Shown here piece after piece: positions 46,868 to 59,293 of a DNA stretch of 64,000 nt. The notes beneath the pieces were generated by a model, which ran no database searches, was not told where the DNA came from, and saw only the letters and a list, made by a program, of their open reading frames with translations. Both the position numbers and the translations under genes were made by a program. Source of the stretch: Marsupella aquatica. Its lineage: Eukaryota; Marchantiophyta. Where the stretch lies: positions 19,158,001-19,222,000 of the forward strand of contig OZ316898.1 in the NCBI GenBank assembly GCA_973895155.1, read 5' to 3'. The first letter of the stretch is position 1. Each line of letters begins with the position of its first letter.

Positions 46868-49800
46868 AATGTATTTTTACCAGTAAGCACGTTTCTCTTT
46901 TTCCCACTGACTTCAGGGAACAAGATTGCCATTTATGTCGAGTGATCTCTCTTATGTGATAAGCCAGTGATATCAGGTCGGCTCGTCATGTTGTAGACTT
47001 GTCTTCTGCCTTCTATGTAGTCAGCTGCCATTGGTGTGTGCCAACTTTGATGTAATCTGTAACGGCAATCTGCGGCAGACCTAGCAAAGGTGCACACCGC
47101 CCAAAGCCACTCATTGCAGGCGTGCCAGACCTTAAGAAAAGCCTAAACCCTAACCCCGAACCCCCCTCCCGCACCCCCACCTTCCCCCGGCCGCTGCCAT
47201 ACAAGATAGAACGAGCTGAAAGTTAATTTTGAGAGCTAGACCTGTGGGGCAAATGGACTAGTCGTCCAACTCCAATGATCTTTGCGAGCCAAATTCAATC
47301 CATTCTCAGCCCCTCATGTTTCCAGTGCTAGTGGCAGAGCATCTGAGAAGTTGAACCTAAGTCTCTTTTCGGAATTGTGGGCTTCGTCTATGCCATCATT
47401 TGCATCAGGGGAGGCGGGCGGCTCCGATCCTGGTAGTGCGATGCTTTTACTTTGACGGCTTCTCTAGCATCGTCACTATTTTCTGAGACATTCATTTTGG
47501 GGAGAACTGGACCAAATGCGAGAGATGAGATAGAGGTTGAGCTTCTTTGTCAGGTGTATATAGTACAAACCATTTCAACGAAGTTGTTGACGCGATGGAG
47601 TGACTTTGACCTTGAGAGCCGGGGATGGAATCCGGGTTCTGTCAATTTGCTGTTCGCATGTACTGTGCTTCATAGGTTCGTTTGTCATCTGAAGAAGTTT
47701 ACCTTTAGATAAGAGTTGTAAGCTGATGAAAGATTTTATTGTCATTTTAGAGTTCAGAAAGCTTTGGTGTTTGTTCCAAGTGATTAGTTGTGTTATTAAA
47801 GCAAATATACAGTTGGAACCCTAGTAGGCCGCATCGGTATCTTTTGCCACTAAAAGCCTATCAAATTCATTAACGATTTTCCTAAGCTATAAGGATAAGC
47901 CTTAGTACTGTAACCTGCATTTTGACTTTGAGAAAAATCCGGAATACAAGTCGAGAATCCTTCCACGAGTACATCAAGGTTCTCACTCAACCCAAGTCTG
48001 GAAATATTTTTGTTTGAACCCAATAGATTTCTTCTTATTTCTTTCCGTGTGCAGGGTTGGTGTCAAGGTCTTTCCTGGTTTTTATTGTAGCTTCCCGGAC
48101 GCGGTTGCTCCACAGAAAATTCTAGTTTGCTCTAGAGTACTAAGAGAGTCAAACTTCAACTTTGCTTAATCCAACAATTTTGCTCAAAATCATCGCAAAA
48201 GAATTAAGAGCTGGATACCAGTGAGGAAGGTCGTACATATGTTTGGCTGGAGCAGGCGGGCCCTTGGTGTAAAGTAGCATAGTGCGGTTGTCAACTGCAA
48301 ATATTGCAGTAACTTTCAACGAAGACAGTATAGCTGAAAGCTTTCAACCGGATGGAGACAGTGAGACACTTTGATGCATACTCTTGATGGATGACGTATT
48401 CAACTACTGTAGAAGCTGGCAAGGTTCGTCTTGTAATACTCAATGTCGGCATGCCCACTGTAGGCTTTCAGAATTTTCATCTAGACAGTATTGTAACATT
48501 TCTAATATACCCGTGGAATGTCTTGACGGTTGTGAAGATCAGGCACTGTTTAGTAAACCAAAGAAGCTACCAGAAGGGTCCCTCGATGCTGAATATTCAC
48601 ATGCTGTCTTCAATGAAGTGTTCAATATTCATACTTATAGGTAATAAGTAACATTGAAAGCATATACTGTGTGAATTAGAAGCGTTCAATATCCATAGTT
48701 ATTGGTAATAAATAACACTGAAAGCAAATACTGTATGAATTACACACTGCGATACGGGGCTGACGCATGCGGCATGGGAAGGTAATGTCAAAAGTCAAGA
48801 AAAGGTACACCCTCCACTACAACACGCAACACCAGCACATCCTGGCTGAAATTTCTTGGGGTATCAGATCTGTGAGGTCTATCCATGCTGCATTACCTTG
48901 GGACCTATCGAGATGCATGTCAAAGTAAAACAAGATGTTCTTTATTTATCACAGCGACAATGTCAATACAGCCAATTGCTGTCTGAGAAAGTCTCTTGCG
49001 TTTTACTTGAGGATGAGTTCCTCAAGCCAGAGGGTTGCGGGTCAAGCCTGGTCAGCCATTAATTAGAACTGGATGATTACGGACTACGAAGGTTCTGAAT
49101 GATACACATTTGTACCACATTGGAATTGTGCAATGCTCAAAATGGATAATTTTCAAATCCTCCTCCAGAGCCTCTTCTCCTCACACATTCGAGCAGCCCA
49201 ATTCGGCACAGATGTTGCACTTACGTCCAGCCAAACAGAAATCGGGATGGACTTGGGCTCCACTGCAAGAGTCCTTAAACAGCCGCCGCACCTGGTCACT
49301 TGGGATGGCATACTGGCTCCAGGAATTGATGTTCACTATCAAATCTGTTCCCGGAAAACCTGGCAGAAGCCAGTCCGATGGAGCCCATACATACGACTAA
49401 CTTAGTGTAAGGAGGAGCTTTCAGGTGCGGAACCGTTCATAGACTTGGCGACCATCAATCCTGAAAAGCTACGCTGATTCAATAAATAAGCAAAGAGGAT
49501 CCTTTTGATTTTACTTTTGGTCACGTTGAACTCTTTGCCGGCGTGCAAAAAGTTGAAGTCTAGTTTCTTGTAATCGTGTTCTTCTAAAATCACACTGCTT
49601 CGGACTAACAATAATCCTAAAACGTAATTGTAATAAATAAATCTTAGCTCCAGTAATCCTGGAGGATCTAGCGGTTTGGATTCGATACTGCATTATCAAA
49701 GCAGCTACTGTCGCTGTTAACCAATTTGATGACAGGCTCCAAGGGATAACAATTCGAAGTGAGCATCCTGGAAAATGAAATTTTAAATATTCCTGTAGTG

Positions 49801-50463
49801 GAAAGTTTGGTGAGAATCGTTGATGCTTCACATTACGTAAGATTCCACTAAGTCAGCTCATGCCATGAAAGTCTCCTTATATCTGCTTGACTTCACAGCT
49901 TTCGAGGGTTTGCTGAGCTGCCTGTCCCTTTTCACTCGGACATCCCATGCACGATGCCATGTCTTCTGTATTTTTCCGGCCAATGTTGCTTCTGACAGAC
50001 GTCACACATCAGTTGAGATAACCGTGGGTGGTTCTCACGTACACATCCATTCACGGTAATCCGATGTTGAGTCTGTTTATTCAACGCTTGCCTTCAGTGT
50101 TTCTCACTTAAAAAGAACCATCTTTGCCAAGATTCGCCATAATTCTCGAAGTTCCTTCTTTGTGGTCAACTAATCATTCGGTTGTCTACAGTTTATTGAA
50201 TCGTCAAGTATTGTTACAGGTGAACTGTAATATGCATCACATCGTCATGTCAGTCTCTCGAGTCAACACACTAAGTGAGGTAAGTGGTACCCTGCCTGGT
50301 CCACTTCTATTGTGCCGGCCTGGTGGCTCCGTCCACTTGTCCAACTTCATACAACAGATTGGGTAGGAGAACTATATGAAAGCTGAGAGTTTCAAGTAGT
50401 GGAGTGCCAGTGTCCAGCTGATTGTAGAACTTAAGACATTTCCATTCTGAGTGGCGGGCTGCC
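46868..50463. other. Intergenic, no recognised gene
   Basis: Open frames of up to about 100 codons are seen on both strands without family resemblance. At 48617-48740 a 62-bp unit (TTCAATATYCATASTTATWG GTAATAA) occurs twice. 47150-47200 is a pyrimidine-rich run with one CCCTAAACCCTAA-like word. The last few hundred bases are the likely promoter and leader of the oxygenase gene. Confidence 0.5.
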
Positions 50464-50580
50464 ATGGCATCTGATTCATTGCCATCACTGAACGGCACTG
50501 CAGGAGCTGCAAGGAAATCACGGGACAATGGTCTCGAGCCAATCGAGTTTAACCTTGGGAAGGGTCTCCAACTGGACAGG

Positions 50581-50616
<36 letters not shown>

Positions 50617-53596
50617 GCGGCGGCCACAGCCTTCGAGACTCCGGTGGAGACTTATGCTGACCTACCCAAGGTCCCTGACGACTTTGTAATCAAGGACCCA
50701 AGAAAAGTGCCCAATAGGTGCTGGGGCGATGACGATGAGAGCAAGCCAAATTTCGAATTCCCGACTTTTGACATCTCCTCATTGATGAAGCCAGGAGCCG
50801 ACCACCAGCAACAATCGGAGGATTCAGAAGCTTCAAAGAGAGTATTGATAGGAGAAATCGGCAGTGCTTGTGAGCAGTGTGGCTTTTTCCAGGTCCGACC
50901 ATGTAGTTGTGTAAATTCAATCTAATCATCTGCTTCCCAGCTTCCATCTTATGCGTTGCCGCGAGTTTTGAGAGAATATGTCATTTGTAACCACTGACGA
51001 TGTTTGCAGCCCGCAAACCCAGTTTTCCGTTCACCTTCTTTTTAATCAAACTACTGTAAATCTTGCAGTACACTGTTTAGCGCATATAGTGTGGTCCACA
51101 CTTTCATTTGCGACACTAATATGTGAAAAACACACTGGTCAAGCGTAACGAATGACATTAGTAGGAACTGTTAGATGAGAGACAGCAAAGAGACTACTTA
51201 CAAAATCAAAGGTATCCTGATTGTGTCGATTTTAATTTCAGTGCTCCAACTAACTCAGGCACCGACACTAAATGCGTTGAACAGGACTGAGCATCAATTT
51301 CAGACAGTTCGAACTCATACTAATGCATTAGTAGACTTCTAGGATTTTTCGGAGAGTCAGTGAATTATTGGACCACTAAGTATTTCCTCCCCCGATTTCC
51401 TCTAGCGAGTGATGAAGGAGAGGTATGAACATCCTTTAACAGTGACAATAGCTATGTAGAGCAGTTAGCTACACTGTCCACCGTGAATAGTGTGGCACCA
51501 AAACTAGATGACTCACACTAAATTGTGTGAAAAACATTTTCTAACCTGAATCACACTAATTAAGTATGTTAAGTCACACTATTTAGTTTGTATTGAGAGT
51601 CTCGAGTCTCAGTTTCATGCCTTGATTGTCAGTGTGCAGTCTTCAAGGTGAACAAACTCAGTTAGTGAGACTAAAAGTGTGACTTCTTGTGAACTGTAAT
51701 TACTATGACACCTGAAATAATGTGTTTTTACACTATTTTATGTGAGATTGTGAACTGTAATTAGTGTGACACCTTTGACACCTGGAATAATGTGATTCAC
51801 ACTATTTTATGTGAGATATAAAATTGAAAGGGCTACGCAATTAGTGTGACAGTGTAGCAAGTCGGTTCGACTCAAATTCAGAGGAAGCCATTAATAACTT
51901 GATCCATGCCTTGTTGCACCATCATGGGGTGAATGCAGGTCGTGAATCATGGAATGCCCCAGATGTTGTTGGATCGTGTTCTTGAGGTGTCCTATGAATT
52001 TTTCCAGCTGCCCCTGGAAGAAAAGCTCGTCTACTCAGTGAGAAATGGGAAGACCGAAGGCTATGGAAGGTTGGATTTCTTGAGCGGTGATGTCCGTTTC
52101 TGGGACGACGCCTTTCGCCATCATGTCCGACCCAAACGAGCAATCGAGAACGACCGAATGCCAAACAAGCCCGCAGCCTACAGGTACGTAGTTAAGATCG
52201 AGCAATCTACAATCCAAAAAGTACAGAATTTGCTTAGAGTATCTGACATTCATTGGGATGAAAGCCGCAGATCATTGAAGGCAACTTGGCAGTTCTGTTA
52301 ACTTCAAATGGCATGTAAAAGAGGTCATGATGCCCAGACTGGCATCTCGTTCTGTCCTCAGATCAGTGATAGACAGAGTTCTTGAAGCTGTGGGGATTTT
52401 ATATATTGTCCACAGATCAGTGATAGAGGAGTACACTCAAGGGTTGGAGAGAGTTTTCGAAGCTGTGGGAAGATCCCTGTCGCTGTACCTAGGTCTCGAA
52501 CCAGATGCTCTTCAGAAGGCACAGGGGGATGATCTGCATTTGCTCCTTCGACTCAATTATTATCCCAAGTGCGCCGAGCCAGAGAAGGTATTGGGAGTAG
52601 GCGCCCACAAGGATTTCGGGTCATTGAGCGTATGTTTGCAAGATGAAGTGGGCGGTTTGCAAATACAGCCGCGCGGCACTACTAGATGGCTGGATGTCAA
52701 ACCCAAAAAAGGTTCACTGCTAGTCCAAGTCGCTAACCAAGTTGAGGTAATTATCCCTCTCTTCTACCAGCAAATGATTCATACATCAAATTTGGAGAAT
52801 GCCGAGTGAATTTGGTATCTGCGATTATTCCCTCCAAGTCGATTCTTAGAGCTACTCAATTGAGAATTTCCGATCATAATTGCCAAGTACTGAGCTAGCG
52901 CGCCAACAAGATTGGTACAGTAGCCAGCCAAGATCGACTTTGCACAGCGTAAATAAAGATCAATTCTAGGAGGCTGGTACTGGCGAATCCGATCTCGGGA
53001 CTCATCTCCTGAATTGTAGATTCTCTAGACTTGCATTCCTGGACCCATCGATGTAGAGACTGTGACGCAGAGATATAGGATATACAAGAAAACTTGTGTC
53101 AGTAGTGCCCATCCTTGCTCAGACAAAACATTTCCACAGACTATTAGAACTTGAAACCATCAGCTGTCGCCAATTTAGTACACCCCACTGCATGCAGCAT
53201 ACGGCTCGGCTAGAACTTGGAGCTGAATTGACTTAGAGGCTCCAAGCAATATTAAGAGGCCACACAGGATGGATACCTACAATAGCGATTAGGCTGTCTA
53301 CATATTAACTGTATGATCTTTTGTTGCAGATCTTAAGCAATGGGAAGCTGCACAGCCCAATGCACAGGGCTTTGGTCAATCGGCACAGCTCTCGTCTCAG
53401 CGTTGCCGCTTTCCTCACCCCAGGCCCGAAGTGCATAATCTCTCCCATACAGGAGCTACTGGAGAAAACCAACCAGGCTCCACGTTACACGCAGCTTCTG
53501 TATGGAGATTACATCCCCAACTTCCAAGAAGATGTCATGGCACGGAGGCATCCCCATGCTCGTTATGAAATCAACCCCAATGATTTGAGTAGTTGA
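50464..53596 (+). CDS. 2-oxoglutarate/Fe(II)-dependent oxygenase (DOXC class)
   Basis: Exons 50464-50892, 51939-52183, 52416-52746 and 53330-53596 join in frame (phases 0, 2, 0) to 423 residues. The iron ligands are H289 and D291 (GAHKDFGSLS) and H347 (SPMHRAL). The 2-oxoglutarate-binding pair is R357 and S359 (RLS), with normal spacing. The N-terminal DIOX_N region has PTFDISSL, CEQCGFFQVVNHGMP and FFQLPLEEK. LQDEVGGLQI and WLDVKP are also typical. The family includes flavonol synthase-like and hormone-modifying cytosolic enzymes, but the substrate cannot be told here. All catalytic residues are present, so it is likely functional. A 14-alanine tract lies at residues 41-54 in a nonconserved N-terminal extension. 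Intron 1 (1046 bp) is repeat-rich. The ATG at 50464 is the first in frame. Confidence 0.9.
50584..50625 (+). repeat. GCA/GCG trinucleotide microsatellite encoding polyalanine
   Basis: Fourteen alanine codons in a row (ten GCA, three GCG, one GCC) in exon 1 of the oxygenase gene. Such tracts often vary in length between individuals. Confidence 0.95.
51060..51850. repeat. Degenerate repeats in oxygenase intron 1
   Basis: Words of the type TAGTGTGAC, CACACTA and AATAATGTG recur more than ten times in both orientations. Near 51695-51815 a block of about 70 bp (GAACTGTAATTASTRTGACACC ... CACTATTTTATGTGAGAT) is duplicated. This is probably a decayed DNA-transposon fragment within the intron. Confidence 0.6.
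52357..52470 (+). repeat. Partial duplication around the exon 3 acceptor of the oxygenase gene
   Basis: CAGATCAGTGATAGA at about 52360 is repeated at the used acceptor (52413), and GAGTTYTTCGAAGCTGTGG-like sequence follows each (GTTCTTGAAGCTGTGGG at 52378 and GTTTTCGAAGCTGTGGG at 52453). The upstream copy supplies a second CAG acceptor. Confidence 0.7.
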
Positions 53597-55682
53597 TTTG
53601 ATACCCAAATCTAGCAATTCACCCTGCAGGAGCACGGTGCCCCGAGAAAGTAATTCCCACGGATATATGTTTTATATGGGTCTGTTCTATGTTCAGTAGT
53701 AATTTGAGTTTATCTCCCAGGAAGGTTTTCTATGTTCAGTAGTAATTTGAGTTTATCTCCCAGGAAGGTTTCGCATTCCTGACGAATGATTTTAGCAAGG
53801 GTGCCACGGATAGTTATAACGATAATTATATTATTATATTATAATATGATGGTGATAATAATATATTTTTTCTATGTTTCCACCAAATAAATAAAATTTG
53901 TTAATAAATACTATCAAATATTATTTAATTTGTTTTTTTGGTGGAAATATAGATAAGTTCATTACTATTATTGTCATTTGATAATTTTATTGTGAAACCA
54001 CGAATGGGGAATCAAAATAAATAAGTCAATAATTATTTCATGACTCGTGTAGTCCAAGGTCAAATGATTGCTGTAGGAATTGTTAAATTTCATTTTCACA
54101 ACTCCATTAGCACTAAAGCTGAGCATGAATCAGAAATATATCCATCAGAAATGTATCCATCAGAAATGTATGCAGCTATGTCACGGACTAGTCCCTGAAC
54201 CTCTTGAATGATGAATATTACTATCCATTAAGAGCTTTCTATTGATGTATCTAGTCTTCCTCAATAATATGGAGAATATATTTGAAGTACATGTACCGGT
54301 CGACTGCTAGATTCTGGACATTCTCGATACTTGAGTGTATCTAACTAAAGTCTCATGTAGACTATGTTTGTTGTTGTCCCATAGCGAAAAATCCGTGCAG
54401 CAGACAGATATGCAGGATTAAGAAGCACTTTCGTTTCCCTCGCAAAAGATTTAAACTCTACAGCATTTGCTAGGCAGATGCTTCAATCGGACTCTCATCC
54501 AGCAGACTTAACTTCAAGGCGAATATCTCGCTAGTACAATTTCGTATTAATTTGGCACTTTCCGAATTCGTTACATTTTCGCTCTGGTAGGGATTAGCTG
54601 TTGAGACTAACGCCTTGATTCTAAGGTATCACGCTAATGGGCGATTTTGCCGCTACTTCATGGTTTACGACATTAAAGTTTATTAACACCGAGTTTTTCT
54701 TAGAGGATGCTCCCAAGTACGTTAAATGAAATTTCACTTCAACAAGCTACACTGCGGTCAGGAAGTCAGAAGTCTAGGGACTGAAGGGTCAGGAACTCAT
54801 GCAGAAGTGTTGGGACAGAAATGGAAGTGGGAATTTGAGGCTAGCCGACTGTTGCGGCGACGCAAACTTCTGAAGGTTGAAAAGCCAGGAGAGACGTTGG
54901 AGATAAAACGGCCAAAGTTCTGATGGTTGAAAATGAGAGTCGTTAGAAATGAATCGGGCACAGTCATGCAATTCAAGTATCGCTCGATCGGTACTGTAGT
55001 TTGCAAGCAAGCCTTCCCGTGAAGTGAGGTCAAAAGTCCACTCATGCAGCTCCCACACAACCTCAGCCCTTGAATTTGCTCGCTTACGGGCATCATCAGT
55101 TGTGCAAAGCGATCCAGCTCTGAGATTCCACAATACCATGGCTCCATCAACAGCAATAAGCCACCCCTTCACACAAGTAACGCCTTAATTGCTAGCCTTT
55201 TAGTCCCAATTCGACACAAAGTGCATGTGGACTGGGAGTCGACGCCAAACAAGCTGTAAGTTGGTCTCAATTTCACGAGTATTGACATTTGATCGCGTAT
55301 GAGTGCGCAATGAAGCGGAAGACACTATCAGGGAGACACTGCGCACTGAAGCGGAAGAGAGCTATCCCTGCGCTCTCTACCTCCAGCTCCTCTCCCATAT
55401 CTACTGTAGAAGAAGCTCGCGGCAAGGGGACGACTCCGCCCTGGTGTTCATGTACGACTAGTCCTCCATACTTGACCGACACAAGTAAACCGAAATTGTG
55501 CCGCGGCCTTCTAAAGAGAAGAAAGCCTGGGGGCACTTATGAGCTTATAGGCTTGAAGCATGCAAACTAGAGGGGCCGGCAGGAGCTCATTGTGGGCAAA
55601 GTCCTGCACATAGCAGGACAATAATACACCGCCCAAACCCATCGTTGCCAGTCCAAGGGAAATCGATTTCAGGTCACCCACA
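53597..55682. other. Intergenic with an AT-rich foldback
   Basis: A 40-bp duplication (TCTATGTTCAGTAGTAATTT, at 53684 and 53729) follows the oxygenase gene. At about 53820-54000 an AT-rich foldback has arms TTTCCACCAAA (53877) and TTTGGTGGAAA (53938), extendable with mismatches. The 93-codon frame at 55289-55570 and others match no family. Confidence 0.5.
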
Positions 55683-56049
55683 TTGCAGAATGATGAAACA
55701 ACGGGAGACAAAGCCCGATTGAGAGTGCCAAAAGAGATCGGTTGTTTCCAGAACGAAGTTGTTGAGCCAACAGCGGAGATTCACTTTATCAGAGAAAAAC
55801 GACGATCAGGCTCATTTGTTCTCCTCAGAGACAGACTGCCTCCCTCTGTCCCTCCTTTTATGTGTCCCTACTTTTACTTCAGATCATCGACGACTCGGCG
55901 AATTGAGGATTCTGGAATTATGGACTCCAGACTCGAGACTCACCACAAAAGCACAACAATACTTCTGACTTCTACTTTCAGTGCCACTTTGGAGACTGGA
56001 AAAAGACCTGTCCCTAACTACTTCTTATTATTATACAGAACATGTGCAC

Positions 56050-56400
56050 TGATTGAGGGTGGCTTTACAAAAACGTGGGCCATTGTGGCACTTCTTATTT
56101 TCCAGCAAATGTGCACTCTCAAGCACCTGGTTGTGGGTGGCTTAACAAGATGGTGGGCCATAGTGGCACTTCTTATTTTCCAGAAAATGTGCACTCTCCA
56201 GCACCTGGTTGTGGGTGGCTTATCAAGGTGGTGGGCCATAGTGGCACTTCTCATTTTCCAGCAAATGTGCACTCTCCAGCACCTGGTTGTGGGTGGCTTC
56301 ACAAGATGGTGGGCCATAGTGGCACTTCTTATTTTCCAGCAAATGTGCACTCTCCAGCACCTGGTTGTGGGTGGCTTTACAAGATGGTGGGCCATAATGC
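56050..56400. repeat. 78-bp minisatellite, about 4.4 copies
   Basis: GGTGGCTT starts at 56058, 56136, 56214, 56292 and 56370, exactly 78 bp apart. Because 78 is a multiple of 3, it leaves overlapping open frames on both strands: 301 codons at 55683-56588, 122 codons at 56075-56443 and 159 codons at 56018-56497 (minus). One frame would give a 26-residue repeat with HSGTSYFPANVHSPAPGCGW. I do not call these genes. Confidence 0.9.
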
Positions 56401-56588
56401 CTTCTTTTTTCCGTCTAAAAATGAAATCCGGACGGCACAATGAGGGGGGGAAGGCTAAGTATACAATTGGCTTCAGAGGGATGATAGGGCTTGTCAAACA
56501 CCCCTATAACTCAAAAACAGCTCAGGACATCCAATGCTTTTATGGTGAGGACAAAATAGCTATGGGCTACCAAAATAGTAACCCATAA

Positions 56589-57828
56589 GGGTGATAGGTC
56601 CAAAAAACTTACAGCCATAACACTTTGCTTATGGGAGAACTTAGGCATGCCCTAATGAGCTATGGTGTCCACCAATCCTAGGTGGCGAACATGTGCCCCA
56701 AGGAGTATTTATTTTTTCTAGAATTTTACCTTTGTAGATCTACTCCAAAGGTTGTAGTAAACATTTACAATTTTTGGCTAATTCATTCAAGAATTTTGCA
56801 TTTCTTAAAACGCCTATTAAACTCATTTCAAAAGATCTTTGGTGGTTTGGAGATAGTCAAAGCCCAAACTAAACCTTGATTGAGAACTTTACTGTGAATC
56901 CCAGATGGACTGGAGCCAAGTACACAGTTTCTCAGATACTCTTGTTTATATAATATTTATTTACTTATTTAAACTCTTGTTTATATTTCTGTTCGTCCAA
57001 AAGGTAACCTGTACATGCTCGATTAGATCACCAGTGACTGCAAGTTTCCATTCATTCTCCAGGTAACTTTGTCCCTCTCAAGTAGATTAAGCATTTCACC
57101 TTTTACTCACAACACCTCAAGTTTGGTCAGGGCTATAAATAAATAAACTCAATTTCACAGAGGGCGGCGCAGTATCCTATGCAATGACTCAAGATTCTAA
57201 AGCATTGATCTTTAAATTGCAAATTGACACTAAAACCTTACCGAGTGTTTGTGGAATCTTGTTTTATAGAGAGAGGTGCTCTTCTTATAAGGAGCACTCT
57301 GAGTAAGCTGCACAACAAGGCCAGCATTGGGCATGAGATGTTATTTTGTGAGCTTGTCCTAGAGTGGGCATGCAGCCAGAGTGTTTCCTTGCAAACCCTA
57401 TTAGAATAGCCCTTCCTGCCAGTATGTAAAGGGGGTATAAACATTGTGACAGCAAATAAGTAAAAGTTACTGGTAACAGCAAATGGGTGATAATTTTTTT
57501 GGAGATTTTTTTTAGATTTTGTTTTTGTAACACCTAACCAGAAAAAAAAACAAGTGTAAAACAAAAACAAAGGACAAATAAAAAGATAAAAGTGTCAAAC
57601 ACTACATGAGAGCAAACTCAATGACTAGTGTCCACATTGGAATATGTGACAAGAGCTAATGGGTGACATCCAATGTCCTAACCAAATCAGCAAGTGGGAC
57701 AGGAATGTACTCAAGGGGGGCTAGCTTCCGTGGGGGCACAGTGGTGCCCACTATGAGGGATCGATGATAAATGGCTCAAGCCTAGGCATGCTATAAGGCC
57801 ACTGAAATGCACTGACCAAAGTGTGAGG
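56589..57828. other. Intergenic, nothing recognised
   Basis: AT-rich sequence with short open frames and no similarity that I recognise. A small inverted pair (ACCCATAAG at 56582 and CTTATGGG at 56628) is present. Confidence 0.5.
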
Positions 57829-58104
57829 TCAATATGGATAGTGGAGGTCCAGAGGAACCCATCCGTCCGTGAATATCATGAGCAGCCTGTTGAAGAAGGC
57901 CAATTGATGATGAAGTTGCCCAAAGATCTCAATAGCTAGGGGGAGAAAGGTATAAGATGAAGCTCGAACGACATATTTTGCCTCCTTTGTCGAGGCCGCC
58001 CAGGATGCCGCTACCCCTACTGTTGTCGCCGCTATCTTAATGAGGTCCTGACGCAAAGGGTTTGCCACCATAACATCCGCCAGGCAAAGTACGTTGACCA
58101 TCAT
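57829..58104 (-). pseudogene. Remnant of a retroelement C-terminal nuclease-like domain
   Basis: On the minus strand the fragment ADVMVANPLRQDLIKIAATT ... STKEAKYVVRASSYTFLPLA and IEIFGQLHHQ aligns along its length with GDVVVADPTSGANLASAA ... LKEEAYATRYPGDLFYPFAV and EVFGALHPT in the frame at 62182-62931. The pattern DV-x2-(A/N)P ... KE-x5-Y ... F-PxAxEIFG is that of a PD-(D/E)XK-like, restriction-endonuclease-type C-terminus found in some retroelement polyproteins. It is only about 90 residues, with no upstream part. Confidence 0.6.
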
Positions 58105-58222
58105 GGACCATGGTCAAATCAACCCACAAGGGCTGTGGGGGAGGACCAGGTAGCTCGAGCATCACCTCCCGTCGCACGTGTACCAAAGACTCACAGAGAA
58201 CCTGAGTAATCTATAGCATCTC

Positions 58223-59222
58223 GAGATATATGCTTGATGGGCCCCCTGGTGAACTTTTTTTACCTAATGGGCCCCTAGGTAACTTGTTTTACCAAGTAGG
58301 ACCCATCTTAATGACCAGTACACCTGTTCTTGTGTGATGCCTACACCTGTCCTTGTGTGGTGCCTACTATGTATGGTGACTCCAAGCAACTGCACAGTTG
58401 AACCGTGCGGTCAACCTTGCATGGTCGACCGAGAAACCACGGAGATGATTCGAGAGAAACCACGAAAAGCGACTGCCGCTGTCAAAACTGCGATTTGAAG
58501 ACAATATGCATTATGTCTTCGGATTCACTGGGTTAATGCCTGAAGACACAATGGATTATGTCTTCGGGTTCAAATTTTTACCGTATCGTGGGGTAGTTAT
58601 TAGGTATGTTTTTCACGTTGTGCACATGGGTTTTTCACGATGTTTTCATGCACGACTGTCAGCGTCAGTGTGGGTACCTCCAAATGTCCACAAAGAATAT
58701 TCAAGTTCAATGTTCAGAATTTGCCTACTGCCGCCACAACAAAAATTGGCAAATGATTGACAATTGTGCTAAAAAATGGTAATACTCCCCTGTGCAATGT
58801 ATACAAACAATTTCAAAAGAAGACAGACCCAAAGGTGTTGGGGTACACTCTAAACCCTAAACCTTGAAACACGGGAAGACATAATCCATTGAGTCTTCAG
58901 GCATTAACCAATTGAATCCGAAGACATAATGCATATTGTCTTCAAATCATAGTTTTGACAGCGGCAGTTGCTTTTCGCGGTTTCTCCCGAATCATCTCCG
59001 TGGTTTCTCGGTCGTGCGACCATGCAAGGTTGACCGCACGGTTCAACTGTGCAGTTTGCTTGGAGTCACCATACATAGTAGGCACCACACAAGGACAGGT
59101 GTAGGCACCACACAAGAACAGGTGTACTGGTCATTAAGAGGGTTCCTACTTGGTAAAAAAAGTTACCTAGGGGCCCATCAGGTAAGAAAGGTTCACCAGG
59201 GGGCCCATCAAGCATATATCTC
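58223..59222. mobile_element. Mutator-like foldback element, 1000 bp, long inverted repeats
   Basis: The arms 58223-58566 and 58875-59222 are inverted copies of about 345 bp with roughly 95 percent identity by eye, around a spacer of about 308 bp. The ends read GAGATATATGCTTGATGGGC, reminiscent of the GAGATAATTGCC start of maize Mu ends. The 10 bases ATAGCATCTC stand directly outside both ends (58213-58222 and 59223-59232), a perfect target duplication close to the 9-10 bp of Mutator elements. No transposase is encoded, so this is a non-autonomous element. The 84-codon frame at 58506-58760 comes from arm and spacer. Confidence 0.9.
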
Positions 59223-59293
59223 ATAGCATCTCTCATAGCATCATGAACAACTTTGGTTTCGTCTCAGGGGCCTCAATCCAAGGGATGTCCCAT

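Noticed and set aside
47150-47200. Telomere-like CCCTAAACCCTAACCCC tract
   Set aside because: Only about two imperfect units within a longer pyrimidine run, so too short to call an interstitial telomere.
50307-50627. Minus-strand 106-codon frame starting with an alanine run
   Set aside because: It is the complement of the GCA repeat in the oxygenase exon 1, and no other feature supports it.
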